This document shows, in pieces, positions 9,654 through 18,495 of a stretch of DNA of 64,000 nt. Position 1 is the stretch's first letter, and each line of letters starts with the position of its first letter. The stretch covers positions 248,001-312,000 of the forward strand of contig CALSLT010000017.1 in assembly GCA_943787265.1 (NCBI GenBank), given 5' to 3'. The stretch comes from an uncultured Planctomycetaceae bacterium (GTDB lineage Bacteria > Planctomycetota > Planctomycetia > Planctomycetales > Planctomycetaceae). Below the pieces are notes generated by a model, which had not been told where the DNA came from, made no database searches, and saw only the letters and a list, made by a program, of their open reading frames with translations. The translations under genes and the position numbers were made by a program.

Positions 9654-10574
9654 ATGTTTGAGAAACATGATCCTGCGACGTTTGGAGTTGCTCCGGATGC
9701 TGAACAGGCTGGTGCGGCGTTTGTCGCCCTTCTGAATGTCATCGCGAAGTTGCGGTCACCGGATGGTTGTCCGTGGGATCGGCAGCAGACTCTCGCCACG
9801 ATCAAGCCATACACGCTCGAAGAAACGTACGAGCTGCTTGAGGCCATCGACTCGGACGACAACGCCGCGATCTGTGAAGAGCTCGGTGATGTGTTGTTGC
9901 AGGTCGTGCTGGACGCTCAGATCGCTAAAGACGAGCAGCGGTTTGACATCCTGTCCGTGATGGATGGCATCACAAAGAAGATGGTCGAACGGCACCCGCA
10001 TGTTTTCGGAGACGCGGTCGCGGAGAACGCTGAGGACGTCTCGCAGCACTGGGACAAGGCGAAACGCAAAGAGAAAAGTGACCGTGAGTCTGTGCTCGAT
10101 GGGATTCCGGTCGAACTTCCGAGTCTTGCCAAAGCCGCACGCATCACGAAGAAGGCGGCTCGCGTTGGCTACGATTTCCCCCACCGTGCGATGCTGTTCG
10201 ACAAGTTGAACGAAGAAGTCGCGGAACTGGCTGATGAATTGTTCGAAGACGGCCAGGTTCCGGACATTCCGGCGAGCGTTGACGGCCCTCGGACGGAAGA
10301 CGAGCCCGTTGACGATGACGCTCGACTGGAACGGATCGAAGGCGAACTCGGGGACGTTCTATTCGTGATTGCGAATATCGCCCGCCGCTGGCAGGTCAAT
10401 CCGGAAGAGGCTTTGCGGAAAAGCAACGCGAAGTTTGAGCGGCGGTTTCGGTACATCGAGAATCGCTTGCGCGAACAAGGCTTGGACATCCGGGACGTCA
10501 CCATCCATCAGATGGAAGAGCTTTACCAGGAAGGTAAACGGCTCGAACGAGATCCGGTCGATCCGCCTGCGTGA
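9654..10574 (+). CDS. mazG: Nucleoside triphosphate pyrophosphohydrolase MazG
   Basis: 306 residues. MazG hydrolyses (d)NTPs to NMP and pyrophosphate as a housecleaning enzyme in the cytoplasm. The first domain has the hallmark SPDGCPWDRQQTL and the metal-binding EETYELLEAI (E-E-x-x-E), then EELGDVLLQVVLDA. The second domain is recognised by KLNEEVAELADEL and GELGDVLFVIANIARRW. An acidic insert (about residues 200-225, DGPRTEDEPVDDDARL) between the two parts of the second domain makes the protein longer than the 263-residue E. coli enzyme. Confidence 0.95.
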   Translation: MFEKHDPATFGVAPDAEQAGAAFVALLNVIAKLRSPDGCPWDRQQTLATIKPYTLEETYELLEAIDSDDNAAICEELGDVLLQVVLDAQIAKDEQRFDILSVMDGITKKMVERHPHVFGDAVAENAEDVSQHWDKAKRKEKSDRESVLDGIPVELPSLAKAARITKKAARVGYDFPHRAMLFDKLNEEVAELADELFEDGQVPDIPASVDGPRTEDEPVDDDARLERIEGELGDVLFVIANIARRWQVNPEEALRKSNAKFERRFRYIENRLREQGLDIRDVTIHQMEELYQEGKRLERDPVDPPA

Positions 10575-10731
10575 CAGCTCCGGAATCGCTCTTTCTCCAG
10601 ATCCGGACTGGAGTTAGACTCGCCGCACTTCGCCGAGAGGTGCTGCGCGCACCGACTCGGACAAGCACCCCGCTCAGGGATTGGAGCGGTTAGAAACGGG
10701 CACAGCCCGCGAGTATCGAAAGGATTCGAAC

Positions 10732-12075
10732 ATGGCCTTTGAGGCTTTGAAGTTCATTCACGCCGCCGGCGTGCTGGCAGATCACCAGGTTCGAGACACT
10801 GGTCCGTGCGACGACGAAGTCCGCCGGAAACTCATCGACGCGACGCTGCTTTCCTTTGAGCGGATCGTCGAAGCCTGCGTCGACAACGAGGTCGACTTCC
10901 TTCTGCTAACGGGCGATACGTTTGACGAGGCCGACCGCAGTCTGCGGGCGCGAGTCGCACTTCGCGAAGGATTTACGTGCCTCGAAGAAGTCGGCATCGA
11001 CGTGTTTGTCGTGTCCGGCCCGCGAGATTCTCAGGATGCCTGGGCGTCATTCAAAGACCTGCCCGACAATGTCAGTCTGTTTGTTCCGGAAGTCGACGAG
11101 CCCACCGCGATCATGCGAAATGGCAATGTGCTGGCGACTTTGCAGGCGTGCCTCGGACGGTCCAGTGACAACGCCGTTCAGCACGATGAATCATCGTCGA
11201 TGGGGCAGTCGCGGATTGGTCCATTCCGCATTGGCATTATTCCGCCGTTCGCATCTTCGGGGGAAACGCCTGACGAGTCGGTCGTTGAAACCTGGCTTTC
11301 CACGCACCGCGTCGACTACCTCGCCGTACCGCTGCCGTTCGCTCGGACGACGATCACACGGATGGAGCAAATTGCTCACGGCCCCGGCCCGGCGACGTCA
11401 ATGACCCGTTCTGATTGCGGGCCGGCGGGATGTTCGCTGGTGACGGTCGAAGCTCGATCCAGCATCGCCACCGAAACAATTGTTACGTCACCCGTGCGGC
11501 GAGAAACGATCAACATCACGATTGGTGAAACGGCGACATGGGATCAACTCATGTCCGCGATGCGTGGCTACATTGAATCTTTGCCCGCGCTCGATCGAGC
11601 ATCCGTGTTGATCCTCAACTGGGTGCTAACCGGTAGTGGATCATTGCATGAATCATTGCAGCACGAAGACGCCGAGAACGAACTGTTCGAACTGCTTGAG
11701 ACCGATTCATCGCTGGTCGACGGTCAGCGCATGATTCACAGCCTGACACTTCGGCCGGAACCATCGTCTACAACAACTGAGCGATCCGACCTTGGTGACG
11801 AGACAGAGTGGAACGACGACGTTCATGAGCGCGAAGATCGCAATCCTCTGCTGACGAGTTTTCTTGGCCGGATCGACCGCGAACATTCTCTCTCTGGCAA
11901 CGTCGTTCGAAGACTGGAATCAAACGTCGAAGACTCTTCCAGTCCCTGGCTGAGTCGACTGGAAGCACTGGCCGGGCGAGTTTCGCAGACGGCGGTCGCG
12001 GAGCGAAGTCGTGCCCTGGGAACCGAATGGTTCGACTCGTCTGACGACAACGCTGCTGATTTTGATGGACAATAA
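10732..12075 (+). CDS. SbcD/YhaO-like metallophosphoesterase, apparently catalytically degenerate
   Basis: About 447 residues from the ATG at 10732 (a start at 10681 is less likely because homology begins at LKFIHAAG). It is related to the YhaO/SbcD/Mre11 exonuclease family and lies directly upstream of a YhaN/SbcC-like ATPase, its usual partner. The metal motifs have decayed. The D-x-H after FIHAA is replaced by GVLAD; GDTFDEAD is kept; the GNHD motif reads SGPRDS; and the later histidine motif region reads DYLAVPLP. I infer a structural or regulatory partner without nuclease activity. The C-terminal 130 residues are acidic and low in complexity. Confidence 0.75.
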   Translation: MAFEALKFIHAAGVLADHQVRDTGPCDDEVRRKLIDATLLSFERIVEACVDNEVDFLLLTGDTFDEADRSLRARVALREGFTCLEEVGIDVFVVSGPRDSQDAWASFKDLPDNVSLFVPEVDEPTAIMRNGNVLATLQACLGRSSDNAVQHDESSSMGQSRIGPFRIGIIPPFASSGETPDESVVETWLSTHRVDYLAVPLPFARTTITRMEQIAHGPGPATSMTRSDCGPAGCSLVTVEARSSIATETIVTSPVRRETINITIGETATWDQLMSAMRGYIESLPALDRASVLILNWVLTGSGSLHESLQHEDAENELFELLETDSSLVDGQRMIHSLTLRPEPSSTTTERSDLGDETEWNDDVHEREDRNPLLTSFLGRIDREHSLSGNVVRRLESNVEDSSSPWLSRLEALAGRVSQTAVAERSRALGTEWFDSSDDNAADFDGQ

Positions 12076-12225
12076 GTAGAGCGATCGCCCTTAGCGGTCA
12101 TCAGATATTTGTATTTGTGCCGGGATTGCCCGGTCGGATTGGAAGACGCCGAACCCTGACTCTCGAACGAAGCATTTCCGAGGATAATCAGACAACGGCG
12201 GTTCCGGGTTTCAGGAGGAAACCGG

Positions 12226-15200
12226 ATGAAACTTGAACGGATTCATATCGAACGATTCGGTGCCTGGCAGAACCTTGACCTGCCAGTCGACTCCGAAGGG
12301 ATTAGCGTTTACTACGGCCCGAATGAAGCCGGCAAGTCGACGCTCATGCGGTTCGTGCGGGGCGTGCTTTACGGCTTCCGACGAGGCGAATCCGGCCGCC
12401 CGGCCGACGACGACGGCACTAGACCGTGGGGCGGGGCGATACAAATTCGTCACGACCACGAGTCGTGGATGATCCGCCGTTCCGGGCAAGGCGACTCGAC
12501 GGGGTTGGTCACTTCCTGGCCGGTCGAGACCGAGGACGGCCTGCAGTCGGAGCAAGCGTCGCACGATGGTTCGGAACTTGTTTCGAACTTAGTGTCGGAT
12601 GTCAGCGAGTCGGTCTACGAGAACATTTTCGCGATCGGCCTGTACGAATTGCAGGAACTTGCGACGCTCGAGTCGAAGGAAGTCGCCGAGCACATTTATT
12701 CGTTGTCGTTAGGGCTCGACGGTCAGCAACTGTTGCAACTGATCGAGGACGTTCGGCAGGAATGCAGCGAGATTCTGGACGTCGAAACTGGAGAAGGTCG
12801 GCTCGCCGACCTGTACGAAGACGTTGCGAAAATCGACGCTCAGTTGGAGCAAGTGACTGGTCTCCGACGAAAGCATGCTCAGCTTTGCGAGGAACAGTCT
12901 CGCTGGGAAGAGTCGATCGTCGAGTTCAAGCAGCGGCAACAGGGACTCGAACATCAACTCAACGGCCATGAGTACATGGAGCAGGTTCACGAGCCGTGGG
13001 AGAAGGTCCGAGTACTGCAGAAGAAGCTGAATCAATTGCCACATCTGCCGGACTTTCCAGCGAACGGCCTGTCCGATCTTCATACCATCGAGCAGGAGCT
13101 GGCCTCGATTCGCGGACGTCGTAACGCATTGCTGACCGAAGCTCGGCAGCTCGTCGAGCAGCGTAAACAGATTGAGATCGATCCGCTGTTTCACCGCTAC
13201 GGACCAGCTCTCCAGGCATTCGTCGATCAACGGGACTGGATTGCCGAAGTCCAGGAATTTGTCGACGAGACTGACAAAAAGAGCGACAAGCTGCGCGATC
13301 AGTTGACCGAACGATTGCAGGAGATCGGCACGGACTGGACCGAAGAGAGGCTGCGAGCTGTCGACACTTCGCATCTCGCTGGCGACTGCCTGACGAACCG
13401 GGCGAAAGAATTTCGCGAACTGAGCGGTCGCAGTCAGAAGCTGCGTGACCGCTACCGCAAACTGTCAAAGAAGTTTCATCGGCGACAGGAAAAGCTGACC
13501 GAAGCCCGCGAAAACTTCCCCGGTGTCACCATTGCCCAAGCGATTGAGCAGACGAAAGTTGAACTGACACGGCTCGAAGATCTCAGCCGTCTGCGGATTC
13601 GCGAAACCGAATTGACGCAACGTCGAATTGGTCTGGCGAATCAACTCAACCGCCTGCAGCTTCACTCGGCATTGCCGCAGTGGGTGAACGCCGTCTTCCT
13701 CGCACTGGGAATTGCCGGGCTTTCGCTGGGACTGATTGGGTTCACGACGGGCATCTCAACAAACGGTTTTCTCGGACTGACATACGCACTTCTCGGAGCG
13801 TTCTGCACCGGGACACCGTTTGCTCTGAAGCGTCATTTCGAAGGCGAGTTCGAACGAAAGAAACTCTTACTCGAAGACGAAATTCGCGAGCAGGAACTTC
13901 GCGTCAAGGAAACTCGTGAGGCCATTTCATGCATCGCTCCGGCAGTGGCCGAGTTGCGACGCGAGGAACGCGTTGAAACGACGGACGAAGAAATCGCTGA
14001 GCAACATCCGCTTTCGCAGACGCAAGCGGCGGGACTCGTTGCATCCTCGACGTCAGCCGATGAGACATCTTCAGTCAGAACAGAGTGGCAGGAAGACGAC
14101 GACAAGGTCGTCACAGTGCCGGGAGAACCCGAAAGCATCGCCGACATGATGGCTCGTGTTTCAGCCGTCAACCTGGCAAACAGCGAAACATCCTCCGTGC
14201 CGGTTTCGCCGGCACCGGTGAATCGTGTGACGCTTTCGGAAGATCAGACTCGCGATGCCGGAAACGGCGAAAGCAATCATGAAGTTCGCCCGTCCTGGCT
14301 TTCTGAAGCTGACCTGCTGCGGCAGACGCTGGAGCGGCTGCGTGAACTGGAGTTGCTTGAGCAGATCGAAGAATGGGTTGCGAAGACTCGCCCTGAACTT
14401 GTCGAAATGCGTCATCGGTTGCGTGATGTTCAGCGTGACTTCGGAGCGGCACGGCAGGACTGGTGCAGCCACCTGGTTGAACAAGGCCTGGAAGAAACTG
14501 TCGACATCGACGAAGCAATCTGGCATCGCGATCAGGTTGGTCGAGCCGCGATGGTCCTTCAGAGGATCGACGCGTTGGACGAGGACACTCAGATGTCCCG
14601 TCGCATGCTGGAACGATTCCGAAAACGTGTCGAAGAGTTTGGACATCGACTTCAACAATGGAAAGTCGACTATTCCGATCCCGTACCGGTGCTTGACCAT
14701 TGGGCTCAGGTGCTGACGCGAATCTCGGAATTGAATCAGCAGCGACGGCAGTGCAAACGTGAATCTCGTCAACGCCGATTGGAAGCCTCGAAGTTCCGCG
14801 ACCGCATTCGCCGGTTGGAATCTCAACGCGACGCGATCCTTGTACGTGGCGGAGCCGTTTCGCGTGATGAATTCCAGGATCGAGCGTCATTGCTGGAACG
14901 TCGCTTTGAACTGGAAGAGTTGCTCGACCGGGCGAAGCAGGAACTGTCTGACGCCGCGTCAGGACAGTCGACAATGGCGATCGTTGAGAGCGATCTCGAA
15001 AACTACGATCCCGAACACAACGCCAGTTGCATCGCGACAATTCGAAGCGAACTCGACGATCTGGCGATCGACATTGAAGACGCGTTCGAAAATCTCGGAC
15101 GATTCAAGCGTGAGATCGAGCTGCTCGAAAACGATCGAAGCGGCGCGGAATTACGGTTCGAACGAGAACAACAACTTTCGGAACTCACTTCCCTGGCCGA

Positions 15201-15702
15201 AGAATGGTTTGCGTTGGCGTGGTCTGTGAATTCTCTGGAAGAGTTGCGAATCGAATTTGAACAGAGTCATCAGCCGCCGATCCTGGCTCGGGCCAAAGAA
15301 TACCTGAGCCGGCTCAGCGGCGAGCGGTACGACAATATCTGGACTCCGATGGGCGAGCGGACCTTGTGCGTCGACTCTGCTGACGGCAACACCCTTCGGA
15401 TTGAACACCTGAGCGGCGGCACTCGAGAACAGCTCTTCCTGGCGATTCGTCTCGCAATGATCGAGCACTTCTCGAATCAGGGTGTCGAATTGCCGATCGT
15501 GCTGGACGATATCCTGGTCAACTTCGACGAGCAGCGAACTCGAGCGGCGATCGAAGAATTGATGCGACAAACCGGCGACAACCAGCAGGTTCTGTTCTTC
15601 ACGTGTCACCAGCATCTGGCAGAAATGTTCCGTCAGCGAGGCGTCAGCACCGTCATGCTTCCCGACCGCCGAGCGCTCAACGATGAGCTGAAGGCCGGGT
15701 AA
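12226..15702 (+). CDS. YhaN/SbcC-like AAA ATPase (RecF/SMC-type coiled-coil ATPase)
   Basis: 1158 residues. The N-terminal Walker A motif GPNEAGKST is at residues 31-39. Extended heptad-rich coiled coils rich in Glu/Arg/Gln follow. A pair of hydrophobic segments (about residues 486-535, AVFLALGIAGLSLGLIGF and the next) is followed by more coiled coil. The C-terminus holds the ABC signature region LSGGTREQLFLAIRL and Walker B LPIVLDDILVNFDE (ending at residue 1102). This is the YhaN-type ATPase that pairs with YhaO-like proteins in DNA end processing. The membrane-like centre is also seen in some YhaN relatives. A GGAGG-like site (TTTCAGGAGGAAACC) precedes the start. Confidence 0.88.
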   Translation: MKLERIHIERFGAWQNLDLPVDSEGISVYYGPNEAGKSTLMRFVRGVLYGFRRGESGRPADDDGTRPWGGAIQIRHDHESWMIRRSGQGDSTGLVTSWPVETEDGLQSEQASHDGSELVSNLVSDVSESVYENIFAIGLYELQELATLESKEVAEHIYSLSLGLDGQQLLQLIEDVRQECSEILDVETGEGRLADLYEDVAKIDAQLEQVTGLRRKHAQLCEEQSRWEESIVEFKQRQQGLEHQLNGHEYMEQVHEPWEKVRVLQKKLNQLPHLPDFPANGLSDLHTIEQELASIRGRRNALLTEARQLVEQRKQIEIDPLFHRYGPALQAFVDQRDWIAEVQEFVDETDKKSDKLRDQLTERLQEIGTDWTEERLRAVDTSHLAGDCLTNRAKEFRELSGRSQKLRDRYRKLSKKFHRRQEKLTEARENFPGVTIAQAIEQTKVELTRLEDLSRLRIRETELTQRRIGLANQLNRLQLHSALPQWVNAVFLALGIAGLSLGLIGFTTGISTNGFLGLTYALLGAFCTGTPFALKRHFEGEFERKKLLLEDEIREQELRVKETREAISCIAPAVAELRREERVETTDEEIAEQHPLSQTQAAGLVASSTSADETSSVRTEWQEDDDKVVTVPGEPESIADMMARVSAVNLANSETSSVPVSPAPVNRVTLSEDQTRDAGNGESNHEVRPSWLSEADLLRQTLERLRELELLEQIEEWVAKTRPELVEMRHRLRDVQRDFGAARQDWCSHLVEQGLEETVDIDEAIWHRDQVGRAAMVLQRIDALDEDTQMSRRMLERFRKRVEEFGHRLQQWKVDYSDPVPVLDHWAQVLTRISELNQQRRQCKRESRQRRLEASKFRDRIRRLESQRDAILVRGGAVSRDEFQDRASLLERRFELEELLDRAKQELSDAASGQSTMAIVESDLENYDPEHNASCIATIRSELDDLAIDIEDAFENLGRFKREIELLENDRSGAELRFEREQQLSELTSLAEEWFALAWSVNSLEELRIEFEQSHQPPILARAKEYLSRLSGERYDNIWTPMGERTLCVDSADGNTLRIEHLSGGTREQLFLAIRLAMIEHFSNQGVELPIVLDDILVNFDEQRTRAAIEELMRQTGDNQQVLFFTCHQHLAEMFRQRGVSTVMLPDRRALNDELKAG

Positions 15703-15709
15703 CCTCACC

Positions 15710-16540
15710 ATGACGACCGAAGCTGGTTCCGAAGAAGTTCCGACGGACGAAGAGGCCGCATCGCGACGCCAGGAGCTTGTGCTTCTTGGAACTGGCACCA
15801 GCACCGGCGTACCAATGATCGGTTGCGACTGCGACGTCTGTCGGTCTCCCAATCCGCGTAACAAAAGAATGCGAACTGGCGTTGCCGTTCACGCACGCGG
15901 CGGCACATTTCTGATTGACACTTCTCCGGAACTGAGGCTTCAGCTACTGCGAGAGCAGATTCAGATCGCCCATGCGGTGATTTTTACGCATGGGCATGTC
16001 GACCATCTCTACGGTCTCGACGATACACGACTGTTTCCGTATCGATTGGGTTATCCGCTGCCGATTTACATGGAAGAATCAACTGAAACCACGATGCGAG
16101 CCGTCTTCAGCTACGCGTTTCGAGAACGACCGCCCGAGGCAAAGGGCTGGTCGATCCCACAGTTCGACGTACGACGCATCGGTGAAGAAGCCTTTGAGTT
16201 GCTGGGCCAGACCGTCCAACCTGTGCGATTGTTGCACGGGCGGATGCCGGTTCTTGGATATCGATTTAATGATGTCGCGTTCTGCACGGACGTCAGCACA
16301 ATTCCAGACGAAAGCTGGTCGAAACTGGAGGGGCTAGACGTGCTGATTCTCGACGCTCTTCGAGACAAGCCGCACCCAACGCATTTCTCGATTGATCAGG
16401 CACTGGAAGTCGTCGATCGGCTGAAACCGAAACAGACATGGCTAACGCACATCTCGCATTCGCTTGAGCACGAAGCGACAAACGCTCGACTGCCAGCAAA
16501 CGTGCAACTTGCCTATGACGGACTTCGCATTCCGTTTTGA
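15710..16540 (+). CDS. MBL-fold metallo-hydrolase (PhnP-like)
   Basis: 276 residues, starting 7 bases after the ATPase gene, so probably co-transcribed. GTGTSTGVPMIGCDCDVC and the zinc-binding FTHGHVDHLYGLDD mark a metallo-beta-lactamase fold of the PhnP/YycJ-like group. Further metal or active-site residues occur at LLHGRMPVLGYR, CTDVSTIPD and LTHISHSLEHE. PhnP hydrolyses cyclic phosphodiesters, but no phosphonate genes are nearby, so I leave the substrate open. The first 20 residues are an acidic unconserved tail. Confidence 0.9.
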   Translation: MTTEAGSEEVPTDEEAASRRQELVLLGTGTSTGVPMIGCDCDVCRSPNPRNKRMRTGVAVHARGGTFLIDTSPELRLQLLREQIQIAHAVIFTHGHVDHLYGLDDTRLFPYRLGYPLPIYMEESTETTMRAVFSYAFRERPPEAKGWSIPQFDVRRIGEEAFELLGQTVQPVRLLHGRMPVLGYRFNDVAFCTDVSTIPDESWSKLEGLDVLILDALRDKPHPTHFSIDQALEVVDRLKPKQTWLTHISHSLEHEATNARLPANVQLAYDGLRIPF

Positions 16541-16557
16541 TCATGCGACTGCGAGCG

Positions 16558-16597
16558 AAAAAAAACAGGGCAACGCACGAAATGTACGATGCCCTGT
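16558..16597 (-). terminator. Rho-independent terminator of the GSSGG-repeat protein gene
   Basis: Read on the minus strand, a 9-bp perfect stem (AACAGGGCA at 16563-16571 with TGCCCTGTT at 16589-16597) is followed directly by a run of T residues (plus-strand A run 16558-16564). It lies just after the stop of the minus-strand gene ending at 16641. Confidence 0.8.
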
Positions 16598-16640
16598 TGA
16601 ATCCAACTGGTCCTATGTGCGGAGCTATTCCGCCTGCCCG

Positions 16641-18113
16641 TTAGTAGTAGACCAGGTCGACGATGCGGCCAGGGATCAAGCGAACTCGCTGAGTGCCGAG
16701 GCTGCCAAGGTTCTGCTCAACCGTCTTTTCGAAGACTCGACCGTATCGCTTTTCGAAGACGGTCTGCTCTCGAATGAGCTCGAACTTGACGTCGTAAATG
16801 TTTGGTACGGTTGTCAGAAGCGGGTCTGATTCGAAGTGCCAGACACCGTCGTCACCGCGGAAACCCTCCAGTGGCTTGAAGTAGTTGTACATGTCCCGAG
16901 CCGTGACTTTGATTTTGACATCCGAAGCGAGGCCGGCTCGCAGCGTGTCGATGACTTCGACGTCGAGCATGCCAATTCGCGGGTGCTTGTCCCAGTCGAT
17001 CATCCGTGTTGGACGCATGTAGGTCTTGCCGAGCGTTCCTGGTGGTCGTGCACCAGTGTCGGAGTATCCGTAGACGGTTGAAACTGAGGACGGCGGATTG
17101 ATCGGTCCTGCTGGAACTGGTTGAGGCGGAGCTGGGACGTAAGGTGTGACTCCTTGCGGAACCTGCTGAATCGGCAATGCCGGTCCAGCGTACGCAGGCA
17201 TCGGTTGAGCTGGTCCGTACTGCGGAGCGGCGTATTGCTGCTGCAATGGCATTCCTTGTGGGGCTGCGATTTGCGGAGCGAATCCCGGCTGCATCCCGGC
17301 CTGCGGGGCAGCCAAAGGCTGTTGTGCAGGCTGCAGCGGAACGATCTGCTGAGGTGTGTTGGCCAGCGGAGCAGCTCCGGCCTGACCGTTGAAAACGCCA
17401 GGGTCAGCAGGGACTGCGGGCTGATTTGGAGCGGGTGCCTGTGCAACCTGATATTGCTGCAACCGAATTCCGTTTTGCATTCCATTCGGGTAACCGACCT
17501 GCCCGGGAGCTGCCTGCATAGGCATCGCCTGCTGAGCAGGAGCAGCCTGATACGGTACAGCCTGCATGTTCGCAGCGTTGTGCGTTGCTGAAAGAGCACT
17601 TGGATGAACCCATCGCGGAGCCGGGGCGGCAATCGCGATTACGGGAACGGTGCCTGGTGGGCGAGCCCACTTGGGTACCGGGTCAGGCGGACCTGCCGGA
17701 GCGGACGGTGCAACAGCTCGTGCAGAAACTGGAACAAAGCCCTGTACTGGTGCAACGGGTGCACCGTACGCAGCCCAGTATCCAGCCGGTGCTCGATGGG
17801 CAAAACCGCCTGACGAGCCACCTGAGGAACCTCCAGATGATCCGCCTGAACTTCCACCGGATGAACCTCCCGAACTGCCTCCCGATGAACCGCCTGAGCT
17901 TCCGCCAAGCGAGCCACCAAGGCCAAGGCTGATCGAAAATCCGCCGGACGAGCCACCACTGGAGCCTCCCGACGAACCTCCGCTGGAGCCGCCGCTTGAT
18001 CCGCCCAGGACACCGAAGACGTCGAGCGCGTAGCTCGGCGTGGTGTCGAACCCGACGATCGCAGCTGCAACTGTCGCTGCTGCGGCGAGTTTTTTTCCGT
18101 TGAACCAGACCAT
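16641..18113 (-). CDS. Secreted GSSGG-repeat, Pro/Gln-rich protein of unknown function
   Basis: 490 residues, not assignable to a characterised family. An N-terminal signal peptide (KKLAAAATVAAAIVGF, cleavage near YALD) is followed by roughly 70 residues built from a GGSSGGSS repeat, interrupted by FSISLGLGG. Next come about 230 residues rich in Pro, Ala and Gln with many PQ and APA units. The C-terminal domain is folded-looking (about residues 375-490: MIDWDKHPRIGMLDVEVID, then RVRLIPGRIVDLVYY). The start is supported by AGAGGAG about 13 bases upstream. The composition suggests an extended, surface-exposed or cell-envelope protein. It has its own terminator and stands alone, divergent from the WecA-like gene. 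Confidence 0.8.
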   Translation of the reverse strand: MVWFNGKKLAAAATVAAAIVGFDTTPSYALDVFGVLGGSSGGSSGGSSGGSSGGSSGGFSISLGLGGSLGGSSGGSSGGSSGGSSGGSSGGSSGGSSGGSSGGFAHRAPAGYWAAYGAPVAPVQGFVPVSARAVAPSAPAGPPDPVPKWARPPGTVPVIAIAAPAPRWVHPSALSATHNAANMQAVPYQAAPAQQAMPMQAAPGQVGYPNGMQNGIRLQQYQVAQAPAPNQPAVPADPGVFNGQAGAAPLANTPQQIVPLQPAQQPLAAPQAGMQPGFAPQIAAPQGMPLQQQYAAPQYGPAQPMPAYAGPALPIQQVPQGVTPYVPAPPQPVPAGPINPPSSVSTVYGYSDTGARPPGTLGKTYMRPTRMIDWDKHPRIGMLDVEVIDTLRAGLASDVKIKVTARDMYNYFKPLEGFRGDDGVWHFESDPLLTTVPNIYDVKFELIREQTVFEKRYGRVFEKTVEQNLGSLGTQRVRLIPGRIVDLVYY

Positions 18114-18495
18114 TCTGACAATACTCCTCTGAACTTAATCGATAAACAGACACCGTGGCTGGCGAAGCAATAGTTACTTCGCGCACCTGGAGCCTGTGCG
18201 AATCTCTTACCGAACCTAGCATGAGACAGGGTGATCACAGGCGGCTGCGAACTCACTTGTGACGATTTCTCCCAGACAAAACGCCACAGGATGCGATTCT
18301 CAGCAGATCACGCTCCACGTGACACGCCCTCACGAAACGCCCAATCCGGACGAGCCGTGCCTGGATTCTCACTGTAAGAACGATCTGAATTGAGAGTCCG
18401 TTCCGCCGTTGTTCACCGGGCAACTACGTTGCCATACTCTGAGGCAAATGTCGCTGGCATTGTTGCCAGTCCTTGTCAGAACACGTGGAGACAGC
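18114..18495. other. Intergenic region between divergent genes
   Basis: 382 bases without a supported gene. It must hold the promoters of the GSSGG-repeat protein (leftward) and the WecA-like transferase (rightward). A Shine-Dalgarno-like AGAGGAG for the leftward gene is at about 18126-18132. I see no strong hairpin or repeat family member here. Confidence 0.5.

Noticed and set aside
17819..18010. Short-period DNA repeat within the GSSGG region
   Set aside because: It encodes the protein repeat and stays in frame; not a CRISPR array or a separate satellite.
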